Shown here one piece after another: positions 40,122 through 49,162 of a stretch of 64,000 nt of DNA; within the stretch, counting starts at the first letter, position 1, and the number at the start of each line of letters is the position of its first letter. The DNA comes from Luteibacter pinisoli (GTDB lineage Bacteria; Pseudomonadota; Gammaproteobacteria; Xanthomonadales; Rhodanobacteraceae): NCBI RefSeq assembly GCF_006385595.1, contig NZ_CP041046.1, forward strand, positions 4,479,001 to 4,543,000. Reading direction: 5' to 3'. The notes below the pieces were generated by a model. That model worked only from the letters and a program-made list of their open reading frames with translations, was not told the DNA's origin and ran no database searches. A program made the translations under genes and the position numbers.

Positions 40122-42778
40122 TCGGCGTCTTCGGGAGGCGGCGGCAGCGGCAGGGAGATCCGGATGGTGGTGCCCTGGCCGGCGTGGGGCAAGGCCTCCA
40201 CCGTGCCGCCGTGCGCGCCGATCATGCCGCGGCAGATCGCCAGGCCCAGGCCGGTGCCCTGCTTGCCGCGGTCGCCGCGCGACACCGAGTAGAACATGTC
40301 GAAGATGCGCGCCCGCTCGTCTTCGGGAATACCGGGGCCGCGGTCGGCGACATCCACCAGCAGGCGCCCGGCTTCGGTGCGCACGATGACGCGCACGGCC
40401 TCACCAGCCGGGGAGAAGCTCGCCGCATTCTCGAGGATGTTGAACAGCGCCTGCTCGATCAGCGCCGGATGCACGTGCAGCAGCACCGTGTCGTGGGGCA
40501 GGTGCACGTCCACCCGGGTATCCGGCATCAGCTTCCGCAGCCGTGACACGGCCGCGGCGACGATCTCGCCCGCATCCACCCAGTCACGGTTGAGCTGCAA
40601 GGTGCCGTGGCCGAGGCGGGTCATGTCCAGCAGGTTCTGGATGTAACGGTCCAGCCGCTGGCCTTCGCCAAGGATCGCCTGGAGCAGTTCATGGCGTTCA
40701 CTGGCCGGCAGTTGGTCGTCGTAGCTGAGCAGGGTGCCGGCCGAGCCGATCATCGAGGCCAGCGGTGAGCGCAGGTCGTGCGAGACGGAGGACAGCAAGG
40801 CGCTGCGCAGGCGTTCGGTTTCGCCCTGCACGCGGGCGCTCTCCAGCTCGGCGGCAAGGCGGGCGCGTTCCAGTGCCTGGGTGATGTCTTCGGCCATGGC
40901 CAGGGCCAGGCCGCGACGATCGGCATCCGGCTCGCGCGCGTGCAGCGGGAAGCGCAGCGCGGCCACGCCGGCATGACGCTGCTCGGTGCCCAGCGGCAGC
41001 ATCCAGCACGAGGCGCCGTTGAGCGTGTCGGTGAAACGGCCGGCCGGTTCGGCATGCCGGTCACACCAGTCGGCCGCGGCCCGGTCCTGCGTGGACAGGG
41101 CGAAGGCATCCGGCTGCGAGGCGACCACCTGCAGCTCGTCGCCGGCGCTGCGCGCCAGCACGGCCACTTCCGCATCCAGTGCCCGGGCCAGCGCACGGGC
41201 GGCCGCCGTGCGTACGCCTTCGGCATCCGCGCTGGTCGCCAGCTGCTGGCCGAGCGCCACCAGCACGCGCCCCCGCGCCTGCGCCGCGCGCAGTGACTGC
41301 ACCTGCCCGGCCAGCCGCGTCGCCAGGCGGCTGCACACCAGCGCGGCGACGAGGAACAGGGTGACGGCGAGCACGTCATCGGCGTTCGCGATGGCCAGCG
41401 TGTAGCGCGGCGGGGCGAAGAAGAAGTTGTAGCCGAGGAAGCAGAGGATGGCCGTGTACACCGCGACGGCCATGCGCGTACGCGCGGCCACGATCAGCAC
41501 GGCGGTAAGGAAGATCAGCGAGAGGTTGGCCACCGACAGCACGCGGTCGGCGACGAAGGACAGGGCCATGGCGATGGCCGTGGCCCCGGTGGCGAACGCG
41601 TACTCGCGCCGCGTGCCGTTGCCGTCGGCAAAACGCAGCCGGCGCCGTGCCCGCGCGCGTTCGGCGGGCGTGGCGACGATGGTGAGTTCCAGGTGCGCGC
41701 CACGCCGCAGCAGCTGCTGGGTGAGCGAGAAGCCGAGGCGCCGCGCGATCGGCCGCTCGCGCGTGCGGCCGACGACGATCTGGCCCACGCCTTCGCGATC
41801 CGCCCACGCGAGCAGTTCGTCGGCGATCGCGTGGCCGCGCAGGATCACCGGCTCGCCGCCGAGGCGGCGGGCCAGGCGCATCGCGGCATCCACGCGCTCG
41901 CGACGCTCACCGTCCACGTTGCCGCGGTCGACGAACAGCACGCTCCACGGACCGCCACGGCGCTCGGCGATACGCCGGGTCATGCGGACGAGGTATTCAC
42001 TCTGCGCGTGACCGTCGATTGCGGCCATGGTCCGCCGGCGGACCGGCATGGCGCTGCCGCGGGCGAGCATGTGTTCGCGCAGGTCGGTGTCGACGTGCCG
42101 CGCCACGGTTTCCACGGCGAGCTCGCGCAGGGCTGCCAGGTTGGTCGGCGAGAAGAACGCATCCAGTGCCACCGCCGCCGTCTCCGGCACGTAGACCTTG
42201 CCCTGCTTCAGCCGGGTGATCAGTTCGCGTGGCGGCAGGTCCACCAGCACGATGTCGCGGGCGCGGTCGAGGAAGGCGTCCGGCACGGTTTCGCGCACGG
42301 CGACGCGGGTGATGCGGCGTACCTGGTCATTGAGGCTCTCCAGGTGCTGCACGTTGAGCGCCGTGTACACCTCGATGCCGGCATCGAGCAGGTCGGCGAT
42401 GTCCTGCCAGCGGCGCGTATGCCGGCCGCCGGGCAGGTTGGTATGCGGCAGCTCGTCGACGACGATGACCGCGGGCTTGCGGGCCAGCGCGGCCTCCAGG
42501 TCGAACTCCTGGAACTCACGGCCGGCATACGGCACGGTGCGCGTCGGCAGCACCTCCACGCCCTCGAGCAACGCGGCGGTGTCCGCCCGCCCGTGCGTCT
42601 CGACGAAGCCGATCACCACGTCGATGCCCTGGCGGCGCAGTTCGCGCGCCGCCGAGAGCATCGCGTAGGTCTTGCCCACCCCGGGCGCGGCGCCGAGGAA
42701 GATCTTCAGCCGCTGGCCGCCGTCGTGGTTCACGGCGTTGAGCAGCGCATCGGCGCGGGCGTCGCGGGTGTCAGTCAT
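40118..42778 (-). CDS. kdpD: KdpD potassium-sensing histidine kinase
   Basis: An 886-residue membrane sensor. The KdpD domain has a Walker A motif (GAAPGVGKTYAML, about residues 28-40) and PHTNLPGGRHTRRWQD; a universal-stress domain follows near 250-370; four membrane helices lie near 400-500; a GAF-like region comes next; the histidine kinase has SSVSHDLRSPLASMIG with the phospho-His near residue 665 and an ATPase domain with NILENAASFSPAGEAVR and GTGLGLAICRG. Full length and all key motifs are present. It senses low potassium or turgor and also c-di-AMP in other bacteria. Confidence 0.96.
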   Translation of the reverse strand: MTDTRDARADALLNAVNHDGGQRLKIFLGAAPGVGKTYAMLSAARELRRQGIDVVIGFVETHGRADTAALLEGVEVLPTRTVPYAGREFQEFDLEAALARKPAVIVVDELPHTNLPGGRHTRRWQDIADLLDAGIEVYTALNVQHLESLNDQVRRITRVAVRETVPDAFLDRARDIVLVDLPPRELITRLKQGKVYVPETAAVALDAFFSPTNLAALRELAVETVARHVDTDLREHMLARGSAMPVRRRTMAAIDGHAQSEYLVRMTRRIAERRGGPWSVLFVDRGNVDGERRERVDAAMRLARRLGGEPVILRGHAIADELLAWADREGVGQIVVGRTRERPIARRLGFSLTQQLLRRGAHLELTIVATPAERARARRRLRFADGNGTRREYAFATGATAIAMALSFVADRVLSVANLSLIFLTAVLIVAARTRMAVAVYTAILCFLGYNFFFAPPRYTLAIANADDVLAVTLFLVAALVCSRLATRLAGQVQSLRAAQARGRVLVALGQQLATSADAEGVRTAAARALARALDAEVAVLARSAGDELQVVASQPDAFALSTQDRAAADWCDRHAEPAGRFTDTLNGASCWMLPLGTEQRHAGVAALRFPLHAREPDADRRGLALAMAEDITQALERARLAAELESARVQGETERLRSALLSSVSHDLRSPLASMIGSAGTLLSYDDQLPASERHELLQAILGEGQRLDRYIQNLLDMTRLGHGTLQLNRDWVDAGEIVAAAVSRLRKLMPDTRVDVHLPHDTVLLHVHPALIEQALFNILENAASFSPAGEAVRVIVRTEAGRLLVDVADRGPGIPEDERARIFDMFYSVSRGDRGKQGTGLGLAICRGMIGAHGGTVEALPHAGQGTTIRISLPLPPPPEDAE

Positions 42779-42810
42779 GGGGCGAACGATAGCGCACCGT
42801 GGCGGCCGGC

Positions 42811-43386
42811 TTAACGGGCGACCTGGTCAAGGGCGAGGTTGAGCTGGAGCACGTTGACCCGCGGCTCGCCGAGCAGGCCCAGCTGCCGGCCCTTCGTATT
42901 CGCCGCGACCAGTTCACGCACCTTCGCCGGATCCATGTGCCGCGCCTTTGCCACGCGGTTGGCCTGGTACTCCGCCGCGGCCGGGCTGATCTCCGGATCC
43001 AGGCCACTGGCCGAAGCGGTCACCAGCTCGACCGGGACCGGCGCGGTATTCGTCGGGTCCACGGCACGCAGCGCGGCGATGCGCTGCTTCGCCGCGTCGG
43101 CGAGTGCCGGGTTGGTCGGGCCCTGGTTCGAGCCGGTCGAGGCACCGGCGTTGTACGGGTCCGGCGTGGTGGCCGACGGCCGGCCCCAGAAGTAGCCGGG
43201 CGCGGTGAACGACTGGCCGATGAGTGACGAACCGACGACCTTGCCATCGCGTTCGATCAGGCTGCCGCCCGCTTCGTGCGCGAACATCAGGTGGCCTAGC
43301 CCGCCGACGACGACGGGGTAGGCCACGCCGGTGACCGCGGTAAGCAGGAGGAGAAGGACAAGCGCATTGCGCAGCAGGGTGACCAT
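42811..43386 (-). CDS. kdpC: KdpC, potassium-transporting ATPase C subunit
   Basis: A 191-residue subunit that stabilises the KdpFABC pump and takes part in ATP binding. One membrane helix is at residues 8-30, followed by the conserved SLIGQSFTAPGYFWGRPSAT, ASGLDPEISPAAAEYQ and GLLGEPRVNVLQLNLAL. The ATG at 43386 has a GGAGG upstream. Instead of following kdpB directly, it is separated from it by a porin and a 63-residue protein gene. Confidence 0.96.
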   Translation of the reverse strand: MVTLLRNALVLLLLLTAVTGVAYPVVVGGLGHLMFAHEAGGSLIERDGKVVGSSLIGQSFTAPGYFWGRPSATTPDPYNAGASTGSNQGPTNPALADAAKQRIAALRAVDPTNTAPVPVELVTASASGLDPEISPAAAEYQANRVAKARHMDPAKVRELVAANTKGRQLGLLGEPRVNVLQLNLALDQVAR

Positions 43387-43396
43387 GGCGGCCTCC

Positions 43397-44815
43397 TCAG
43401 TAATGCCAGATGGCGTCGACGAGAGCGGTGAGCTGGTAATCCTTATGACCCTTGTCGTACGCGGACGCGTCGTACGAGCGCTCATAGCGGACCTCGGGGC
43501 GGATCTCGAGGTCGGGACTGACCCAGTGGGTCATGCCGAGGGTGTGCGAGGTATAGCGCGTGGCGAAGCCCGTGCGCTGGCCCTTCTGGTCGTTGTACCA
43601 CTCGTTGCGGAACGAGAACATGTTGGTCGGGTTGATCTCGACGTTGATGTAGTTCACGACGCCGTACTCCGCCGCCTTGCCCGGCAACGGCGACGACGCG
43701 ACGACATCCGGCTCCCCGCCCGGGCCGAAGCCCGCGATGTTGCGGCCGTACATGTAGTAACCCTCGGTGAGGATGTGCACCTTCTCGCTGAAGCGGTGCC
43801 CCCACGTGGCTACATACATCTGCACGTTGTTGTAGTTGTAATCCGCCGAGTTGAAGCTGTTCACGCACGGATACAGCATGTCGTTGTTATCGGCCGACAC
43901 CCAGCGCACGCAGGCCTGCAGCGTGGGGCGCGAGCTGTGGTTCCAGACCGCCGTGTCATTGCCGCCATTCACGCCGATCTGCAACGTCCACTGCTGGTTC
44001 AGGCGCGTGGTGGTCATGACGCCCATCTGGGTGTACGGGTCCACCGTGTACAGCACCGAGTGCGTGACCAGGTAGTTGTTCGGCGAGAACTGGGCTTCGA
44101 TATCGGGCAGCGACAGGTAGCGACCGATGCGCACCACCATGCCTTCGGCCACCCACGGAATGTAGATGTCGCCGTAGAACAGCATGGGATCGTAGCCGTA
44201 GGTCTTGCCGTTCAGGGCCTCGCCGGCACGCGGGTTGTTCAGCAGCTGGTTGCTGAGAACGCCCTTCATGGTCGTGTAGTGGTAGTCGTAGCCGTAGAGG
44301 TTATCGAGGTGGAAACCCCAGTCCACGTGGTCGGTCTGCACCGTATCCGGCAGGCGCTCGATACGCAGCAAGGCCTGGTTGAATTCCACCCGGTTCGGGC
44401 GGGTCGCGTAGGAGAGGGGATAGTTCGAATGCGCGGAGCTGCTGGCGTTGACCGACGGATTGATCCAGCCATACACCTCGATGCGGTTGTCCTTCATCCA
44501 CTTGCCGACGGCGTTGCAGGCCAGGGCCTTTTCCAGCGGGTACTGCGAATTCAGGTTGGGCACGCCGATCGGATAGGCCACGCCACCGAGCTGCCATTCC
44601 GCCGAGGGGAACGGCGGTGACAGGAACGGCGAGGGCATGGCGCGGCGTGCCGGCGCCTCCGCGTTGGGGTCCGCCGGCTGGGCGTCCTCGCGGTAGGCGG
44701 CGGCGAGCCGGGTGGCGAAACCCTGGGAACAGTCGTCGCTGCTGGCGGCAAGGGCTTTGGAGGCCGGGGCCAGGGCGAGCAGGGCGGCGAGACAGGCATA
44801 ACGAGAGGTGCGCAT
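43397..44815 (-). CDS. Outer-membrane beta-barrel porin inside the kdp operon
   Basis: A 472-residue predicted outer-membrane barrel, most like the BBP2/OprB-type porins. A signal peptide covers residues 1-23 (ending in SKALAA). Alternating aromatic and polar strands run from about residue 105 (EVYGWINPSVNASS) to the C-terminal LVDAIWHY, which ends in the aromatic residue expected of barrel proteins. A helical, Pro-rich section precedes the barrel. It lies 48 bases after the 63-residue gene and 10 bases before kdpC in the same direction, so it is almost certainly cotranscribed with kdp and may pass potassium or compensate for osmotic change. A hairpin overlaps its ribosome site. Confidence 0.8.
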   Translation of the reverse strand: MRTSRYACLAALLALAPASKALAASSDDCSQGFATRLAAAYREDAQPADPNAEAPARRAMPSPFLSPPFPSAEWQLGGVAYPIGVPNLNSQYPLEKALACNAVGKWMKDNRIEVYGWINPSVNASSSAHSNYPLSYATRPNRVEFNQALLRIERLPDTVQTDHVDWGFHLDNLYGYDYHYTTMKGVLSNQLLNNPRAGEALNGKTYGYDPMLFYGDIYIPWVAEGMVVRIGRYLSLPDIEAQFSPNNYLVTHSVLYTVDPYTQMGVMTTTRLNQQWTLQIGVNGGNDTAVWNHSSRPTLQACVRWVSADNNDMLYPCVNSFNSADYNYNNVQMYVATWGHRFSEKVHILTEGYYMYGRNIAGFGPGGEPDVVASSPLPGKAAEYGVVNYINVEINPTNMFSFRNEWYNDQKGQRTGFATRYTSHTLGMTHWVSPDLEIRPEVRYERSYDASAYDKGHKDYQLTALVDAIWHY

Positions 44816-44822
44816 GAAGAAC

Positions 44823-44838
44823 CGTCCCTTCCGGGACG
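44823..44838 (-). promoter_or_regulatory. Hairpin covering the ribosome site of the kdp-linked porin gene
   Basis: CGTCCC (minus strand 44838-44833) pairs with GGGACG (44828-44823) around GGAA; the GGAAGG that should serve as Shine-Dalgarno is in the loop and stem, about ten bases before the ATG at 44815. Confidence 0.45.
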
Positions 44839-44863
44839 CCTTGTGTGGGTGGGTGTGGGTGGA

Positions 44864-45055
44864 TCAGATACCGGCGTAGCCGCCGAGGCTGTATTCGTCG
44901 TCCGCGTCGTCGCGCGGGGTGGCGACGACGCGCGGCTTCAGGGCGGTCACGCCGGCCGTGCGCGTGGCGCTGGCGGCGTCGGGGGCGACGACACGCACTT
45001 CCATGTCGATGTCGCCCGGGTCGTCGATAAGCACGGTGAGTTTCACGGTATGCAT
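44864..45055 (-). CDS. Small protein of 63 residues encoded between kdpB and the porin
   Basis: No family recognised. The ATG at 45055 has GAGG about six bases upstream and lies 13 bases after the kdpB stop. The product begins with a short beta-type region (MHTVKLTVLIDDPGDIDMEVRV), is acidic in the second half (PRDDADDEYSLGG), and lacks a signal or membrane segment, so it is probably cytoplasmic. Spacing and ribosome site support translation. A regulatory role for the pump or the porin is only a guess. Confidence 0.65.
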   Translation of the reverse strand: MHTVKLTVLIDDPGDIDMEVRVVAPDAASATRTAGVTALKPRVVATPRDDADDEYSLGGYAGI

Positions 45056-45068
45056 GGGAAACCTCGGG

Positions 45069-47141
45069 TCAGGCCAGTCCGCACAGGACCAGCAGCATGT
45101 CGATGAGCTTGATGCCGATGAACGGGACGACGACGCCACCCAGGCCGTACACCAGCAGGTTGCGGCGCAGCAGCGCGGCGGCGCCCAGGGCGCGGTAGGC
45201 CACGCCCTTCAGGGCGAGCGGGATCAGGAAGATGATGATCAGGGCGTTGAAGATCACCGCCGACAGGATCGCGCTCTGCGGCGTCGCCAGGTGCATGACG
45301 TTCAGCGCGTCCAGGGCCGGGTACGTCGTGGCGAACGCCGCCGGGATGATCGCGAAGTACTTGGCGATGTCGTTGGAGATGGAGAACGTGGTGAGCGCAC
45401 CGCGGGTGATCAGCATCTGCTTGCCGATCGCCACGACTTCGATCAGCTTGGTCGGGTTCGAATCCAGGTCCACCATGTTGCCGGCTTCCTTCGCCGCCTG
45501 GGTGCCGCTGTTCATCGCCACCGCCACGTCGGCCTGGGCCAGCGCCGGCGCATCGTTGGTACCGTCGCCACACATCGCCACGAGGCGGTTCTCGGCCTGC
45601 ATGTCGCGGATCAGCTTGAGCTTCGCTTCAGGCGTCGCCTCGGCGAGGAAATCATCCACGCCCGCTTCGGCGGCGATCGCGGCGGCGGTCAGCGGGTTGT
45701 CGCCGGTGATCATCACCGTACGGATGCCCATGCGGCGCATCTCGGCGAAGCGCTCCTTGATCCCGTCCTTGACGATGTCCTTCAGCTCGACGACACCGAG
45801 GGTCAGGGCGCCGTCGACGACGATCAGCGGGGTGGCGCCGCGACGCGCGACCTCCTCGGCCATGCGCCGGACCAGCGGCGGCATGTGGCTGTCCTGCTCG
45901 TCCAGGTAACGTTCCACGGCGTCCATCGCGCCCTTGCGAATGTGCCGGGTACCGACGTCCACGCCGCTCATGCGGGTCTGCGCGGTGAACGGCACGAAGG
46001 CGGCGCGGGTGTCGTCACGGCGATGGCCGTGGATGGCGAACTTCGTCTCCGCCAGCACGACGATGCTGCGGCCTTCCGGCGTTTCGTCGGCGCGCGAGGC
46101 GAGGTCGGCCGCTTCCGCCAGTTCACGTTCCTCGATACCCGGGGCCGGGTGGAAGGCCACGGCCTGGCGGTTGCCAAGGGTGATGGTGCCGGTCTTGTCC
46201 AGCAGCAGCACGTCCACGTCGCCCGCCGCTTCCACGGCGCGGCCCGACGTGGCGATGACGTTGGCGCGGATCATCCGGTCCATGCCGGCGATGCCGATGG
46301 CCGACAGCAGCGCACCGATGGTGGTGGGAATCAGGCAGACCAGCAGCGCCACCAGCACCGTCAGCGTGATGGGGTTGCCCGCGCCGGCCGCTTCCACGCT
46401 ATAGATCGAGTACGGCAGCAGGGTGGCGCAGGCCAGCAGGAAGATCAGCGTGAACTTCGCCAGCAGGATGGTGAGCGCGATCTCGTTGGGCGTCTTGCGG
46501 CGTGACGCGCCTTCGACCATCGCGATCATCCGGTCCAGGAAGCTCTCGCCCGGGTTGCTGGTGACGCGCACCACCAGCCAGTCGGAGAGCACGCGGGTGC
46601 CACCGGTGACGGCGCTGCGGTCACCGCCGGCTTCGCGGATCACCGGCGCGGATTCACCGGTGATCGCGCTTTCGTCGACGCTGGCCGCGCCGAGCACGAT
46701 CTCGCCGTCGCCGGGGACGATGTCACCGGCTTCGACCAGCACGTGATGGCCCGTGCGCAGTTCGCTGGACGGGGTGAACACCACCTGGCCGTCGCGGCGC
46801 GGCATGACAAGCTTCTTGGCCACGACATCACGGCGCGAGCCACGCAGGGCATCGGCCTGGGCCTTGCCGCGGCCTTCGGCCAGCGCTTCGGCGAAGTTGG
46901 CGAACAGCAGCGTGAACCAGAGCCACAGGCAGACCTGGAAGATGAAACCCGCCGGGGCTTCACCGCGGCCGGTGAGCGCCTGCACCCAGAGCAGGGTGGT
47001 GAGGACGCTGCACACGAACACGACGAACATCACCGGGTTGCGGAACTGCAGGCGGGGATTGAGCTTGGTGAACGCGTCGCGGAGGGCGCGAGTCACCAGC
47101 GCGCGGTCGAAGCCGCGCGGGGTGTGGGCATGGGAAGTCAT
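45069..47141 (-). CDS. kdpB: KdpB, potassium-transporting P-type ATPase B subunit
   Basis: The 690-residue catalytic subunit. Motifs seen: the actuator loop ITGESAPVIREAGGDRS, the phosphorylation site LLLDKTGTITLGNR (Asp near residue 310), MITGDNPLTAAAIA and MCGDGTNDAPALAQADVAVAMN of the hinge, and NDIAKYFAIIPA in the membrane part. Seven membrane helices are expected. It begins three bases after kdpA. Confidence 0.98.
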   Translation of the reverse strand: MTSHAHTPRGFDRALVTRALRDAFTKLNPRLQFRNPVMFVVFVCSVLTTLLWVQALTGRGEAPAGFIFQVCLWLWFTLLFANFAEALAEGRGKAQADALRGSRRDVVAKKLVMPRRDGQVVFTPSSELRTGHHVLVEAGDIVPGDGEIVLGAASVDESAITGESAPVIREAGGDRSAVTGGTRVLSDWLVVRVTSNPGESFLDRMIAMVEGASRRKTPNEIALTILLAKFTLIFLLACATLLPYSIYSVEAAGAGNPITLTVLVALLVCLIPTTIGALLSAIGIAGMDRMIRANVIATSGRAVEAAGDVDVLLLDKTGTITLGNRQAVAFHPAPGIEERELAEAADLASRADETPEGRSIVVLAETKFAIHGHRRDDTRAAFVPFTAQTRMSGVDVGTRHIRKGAMDAVERYLDEQDSHMPPLVRRMAEEVARRGATPLIVVDGALTLGVVELKDIVKDGIKERFAEMRRMGIRTVMITGDNPLTAAAIAAEAGVDDFLAEATPEAKLKLIRDMQAENRLVAMCGDGTNDAPALAQADVAVAMNSGTQAAKEAGNMVDLDSNPTKLIEVVAIGKQMLITRGALTTFSISNDIAKYFAIIPAAFATTYPALDALNVMHLATPQSAILSAVIFNALIIIFLIPLALKGVAYRALGAAALLRRNLLVYGLGGVVVPFIGIKLIDMLLVLCGLA

Positions 47142-47144
47142 GGA

Positions 47145-48866
47145 TCAGTGGCCCGTAACGGACGTGAGGTGCTCGACGATCGGCCCGAGGGCCAGCGCCG
47201 GGAGGAAGGTAAGCGCGCCGACGACGATGACGACGCAGGCCAGCAGCGTGACGAAGAGCGGCGTATGCGTGGGCAGCGTGCCCGCCGACGGTGGCACGTG
47301 GCGCTTGGCGGCCAGCGAACCGGCCATGGCCAGCATGGCGATGGCGAGCGGGAAGCGGGCCAGGAACATGCAGATGCCGAGCAACGCGTTCCAGAAGGGC
47401 GTATTGGCGGAGAGGCCGGCGAAGGCGCTGCCGTTGTTGTTGGCCGCCGAGGTGACGGCGTAAAGCATCTCGCTGAAGCCATGCGCACCGGGGTTGGCGA
47501 CACCCGCCCTGCCCGCCGGCGACATCACGGCGATGGCGGTGCACACCACCACGAGGGCGCAGGGGATCAGCACGGCGAGGCTCGCCATCTTCATCTCGTG
47601 CGCTTCGATCTTCTTGCCCAGGTACTCCGGCGTGCGGCCCACCATCAGCCCGGCGATGAACACCGCGACCACCGCGAAGGCGAGCATGCCGTAGAGGCCC
47701 GAGCCGACACCGCCGAAGATCACCTCACCCAGCTGCATCAGCCACATCGGCACCAGGCCGCCCAGCGGGGTCAGCGAGTCGTGCATCGTGTTCACCGCGC
47801 CGCAGGACGCCGCCGTGGTGATCGCGGCGAACAGGCCCGAGGAGACGATGCCGAAGCGGGTTTCCTTGCCTTCCATGTTGCCGCCGCTTTGCATGGCGGA
47901 CGCCTGCGCATCGACGGCGAGACCATGCAGCGCCGGGTTACCGGCCTGTTCGGCGGCCACCAGGCCGACGGTCAGCGGCACGAAAATGAGCAGCATGGTC
48001 GCAAGGATCGCCCAGCCCTGGCGGCGGTCACCGACCATGCTGCCAAACGTGTAGCAAAGCGCCGCAGGGATAACGAAGATCGCCAGCATCTCGACGAAGT
48101 TGGAGAACGGCGTGGGGTTTTCGAACGGATGCGCGCTATTGGCGTTGAAGAAGCCGCCACCGTTGGTGCCGAGCATCTTGATCGCTTCCTGCGAGGCCAC
48201 CGGGCCCAGCGGCAGGCTCTGCGTGCCGTGCTGGAGCATGGACGCGTCAACGTACGGCGACAGGCTCTGCACCACGCCCTGCGAGACCAGCAGCAGCGCG
48301 ATCACGATGGCGAAGGGCACCAGCACGTACAGCGTGGCGCGGGTCATGTCGACCCAGAAGTTACCCACCGCACCGGCGCCACGGCGAACGAAGCCGCGCA
48401 CCACCGCGATCAGCACGGCGATGCCGGTGGCGGCCGAGAGGAAGTTCTGCACCGCGAGGCCGAGGGCCTGGGTGAAGTAGCTCATCGTCGATTCGCCGGC
48501 ATAGCCCTGCCAGTTGGTGTTGCTCGCAAAGCTGATCGCCGTGTTCATCGCCGAATCCGGCGTGATGGCACCCAGGTGCTGCGGGTTCAGCGGCAGCCAC
48601 TGCTGGGTGCGCTGGAGCAGGTACACCACGGCGAGGCCGGCGACGTTGAACACCAGCATGGCGATGGCATAGCGCTTCCAGCCCGTGTCCTCGTTGGCAC
48701 GGATGCCGGCAAGGCGATAGAGCACGCGCTCGGCGCGGCCACCGAAACGGGTCACCCGGTTGGGCTCGTCGGCGAACACCAGGGCCATGTATTGGCCCAC
48801 GGGTTTCACCAGCGCCAGCAACACGGCGAGGAACAGGCCGATCTGGAGGAAGTCGTTCGCGGTCAT
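47145..48866 (-). CDS. kdpA: KdpA, potassium-binding and channel-like subunit
   Basis: The 573-residue potassium-selective subunit with ten membrane helices. The four selectivity-filter regions are visible: FASNTNWQGYAGESTMSYF, GTNGGGFFNANSAHPFENP, SCGAVNTMHDSLTPLGG and AANNNGSAFAGLSANTPF. The ATG at 48866 overlaps the kdpF stop as ATGA; the long open frame to 49070 is spurious. Confidence 0.98.
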   Translation of the reverse strand: MTANDFLQIGLFLAVLLALVKPVGQYMALVFADEPNRVTRFGGRAERVLYRLAGIRANEDTGWKRYAIAMLVFNVAGLAVVYLLQRTQQWLPLNPQHLGAITPDSAMNTAISFASNTNWQGYAGESTMSYFTQALGLAVQNFLSAATGIAVLIAVVRGFVRRGAGAVGNFWVDMTRATLYVLVPFAIVIALLLVSQGVVQSLSPYVDASMLQHGTQSLPLGPVASQEAIKMLGTNGGGFFNANSAHPFENPTPFSNFVEMLAIFVIPAALCYTFGSMVGDRRQGWAILATMLLIFVPLTVGLVAAEQAGNPALHGLAVDAQASAMQSGGNMEGKETRFGIVSSGLFAAITTAASCGAVNTMHDSLTPLGGLVPMWLMQLGEVIFGGVGSGLYGMLAFAVVAVFIAGLMVGRTPEYLGKKIEAHEMKMASLAVLIPCALVVVCTAIAVMSPAGRAGVANPGAHGFSEMLYAVTSAANNNGSAFAGLSANTPFWNALLGICMFLARFPLAIAMLAMAGSLAAKRHVPPSAGTLPTHTPLFVTLLACVVIVVGALTFLPALALGPIVEHLTSVTGH

Positions 48867-48955
48867 TCGAACCACTCCGGCTTCAACAGGGCCACGCAGA
48901 GATAGCCACACAGGGCCACCGCGATCACGGTGGCGAGGACGTAAGTGAGTGACAT
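48863..48955 (-). CDS. kdpF: KdpF, small stabilising subunit of the Kdp pump
   Basis: A 30-residue single-helix membrane peptide (hydrophobic core VLATVIAVALCGYLCVALL followed by KPEWFE), matching KdpF in size and pattern. The ATG at 48955 has GAGGAG upstream, and the stop overlaps the kdpA start. KdpF stabilises the KdpFABC complex in the membrane. Confidence 0.92.
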   Translation of the reverse strand: MSLTYVLATVIAVALCGYLCVALLKPEWFE

Positions 48956-48964
48956 GGCGGCTCC

Positions 48965-49054
48965 TCAGCGGCGACCGAGGCGGTCGCAGATCATGAGAAA
49001 GCCGATGGTCACCGCCGTGAGCACGACGATGAGCAGGACGCACAGGAATTCCAC
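48965..49054 (-). CDS. 29-residue hydrophobic peptide upstream of kdpF
   Basis: A GTG at 49054 opens a 29-codon frame whose product is one membrane helix (LCVLLIVVLTAVTIGFLMI) ending in CDRLGRR, positive-inside. Its stop is nine bases before the kdpF start. A GGA lies eight bases before the GTG. Similar unannotated hydrophobic frames precede kdpF in some other bacteria as far as I recall, but I cannot verify this here. It is probably the first gene of the kdp operon. Confidence 0.6.
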   Translation of the reverse strand: MEFLCVLLIVVLTAVTIGFLMICDRLGRR

Positions 49055-49162
49055 GGGAGCATTCCGTCATTAGGAGACGGAGCGTATTTTTCGCCCTCGT
49101 GGATATTTACGGTGTAAGGCGCCGGGGGCAGGGCGTAACGTCTGCGTAAATTCCGCTGGGCC

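Noticed and set aside
46743..48905. 720-codon plus-strand open frame opposite kdpA/kdpB
   Set aside because: Antisense shadow; His/Arg/Gly-rich with no domain.
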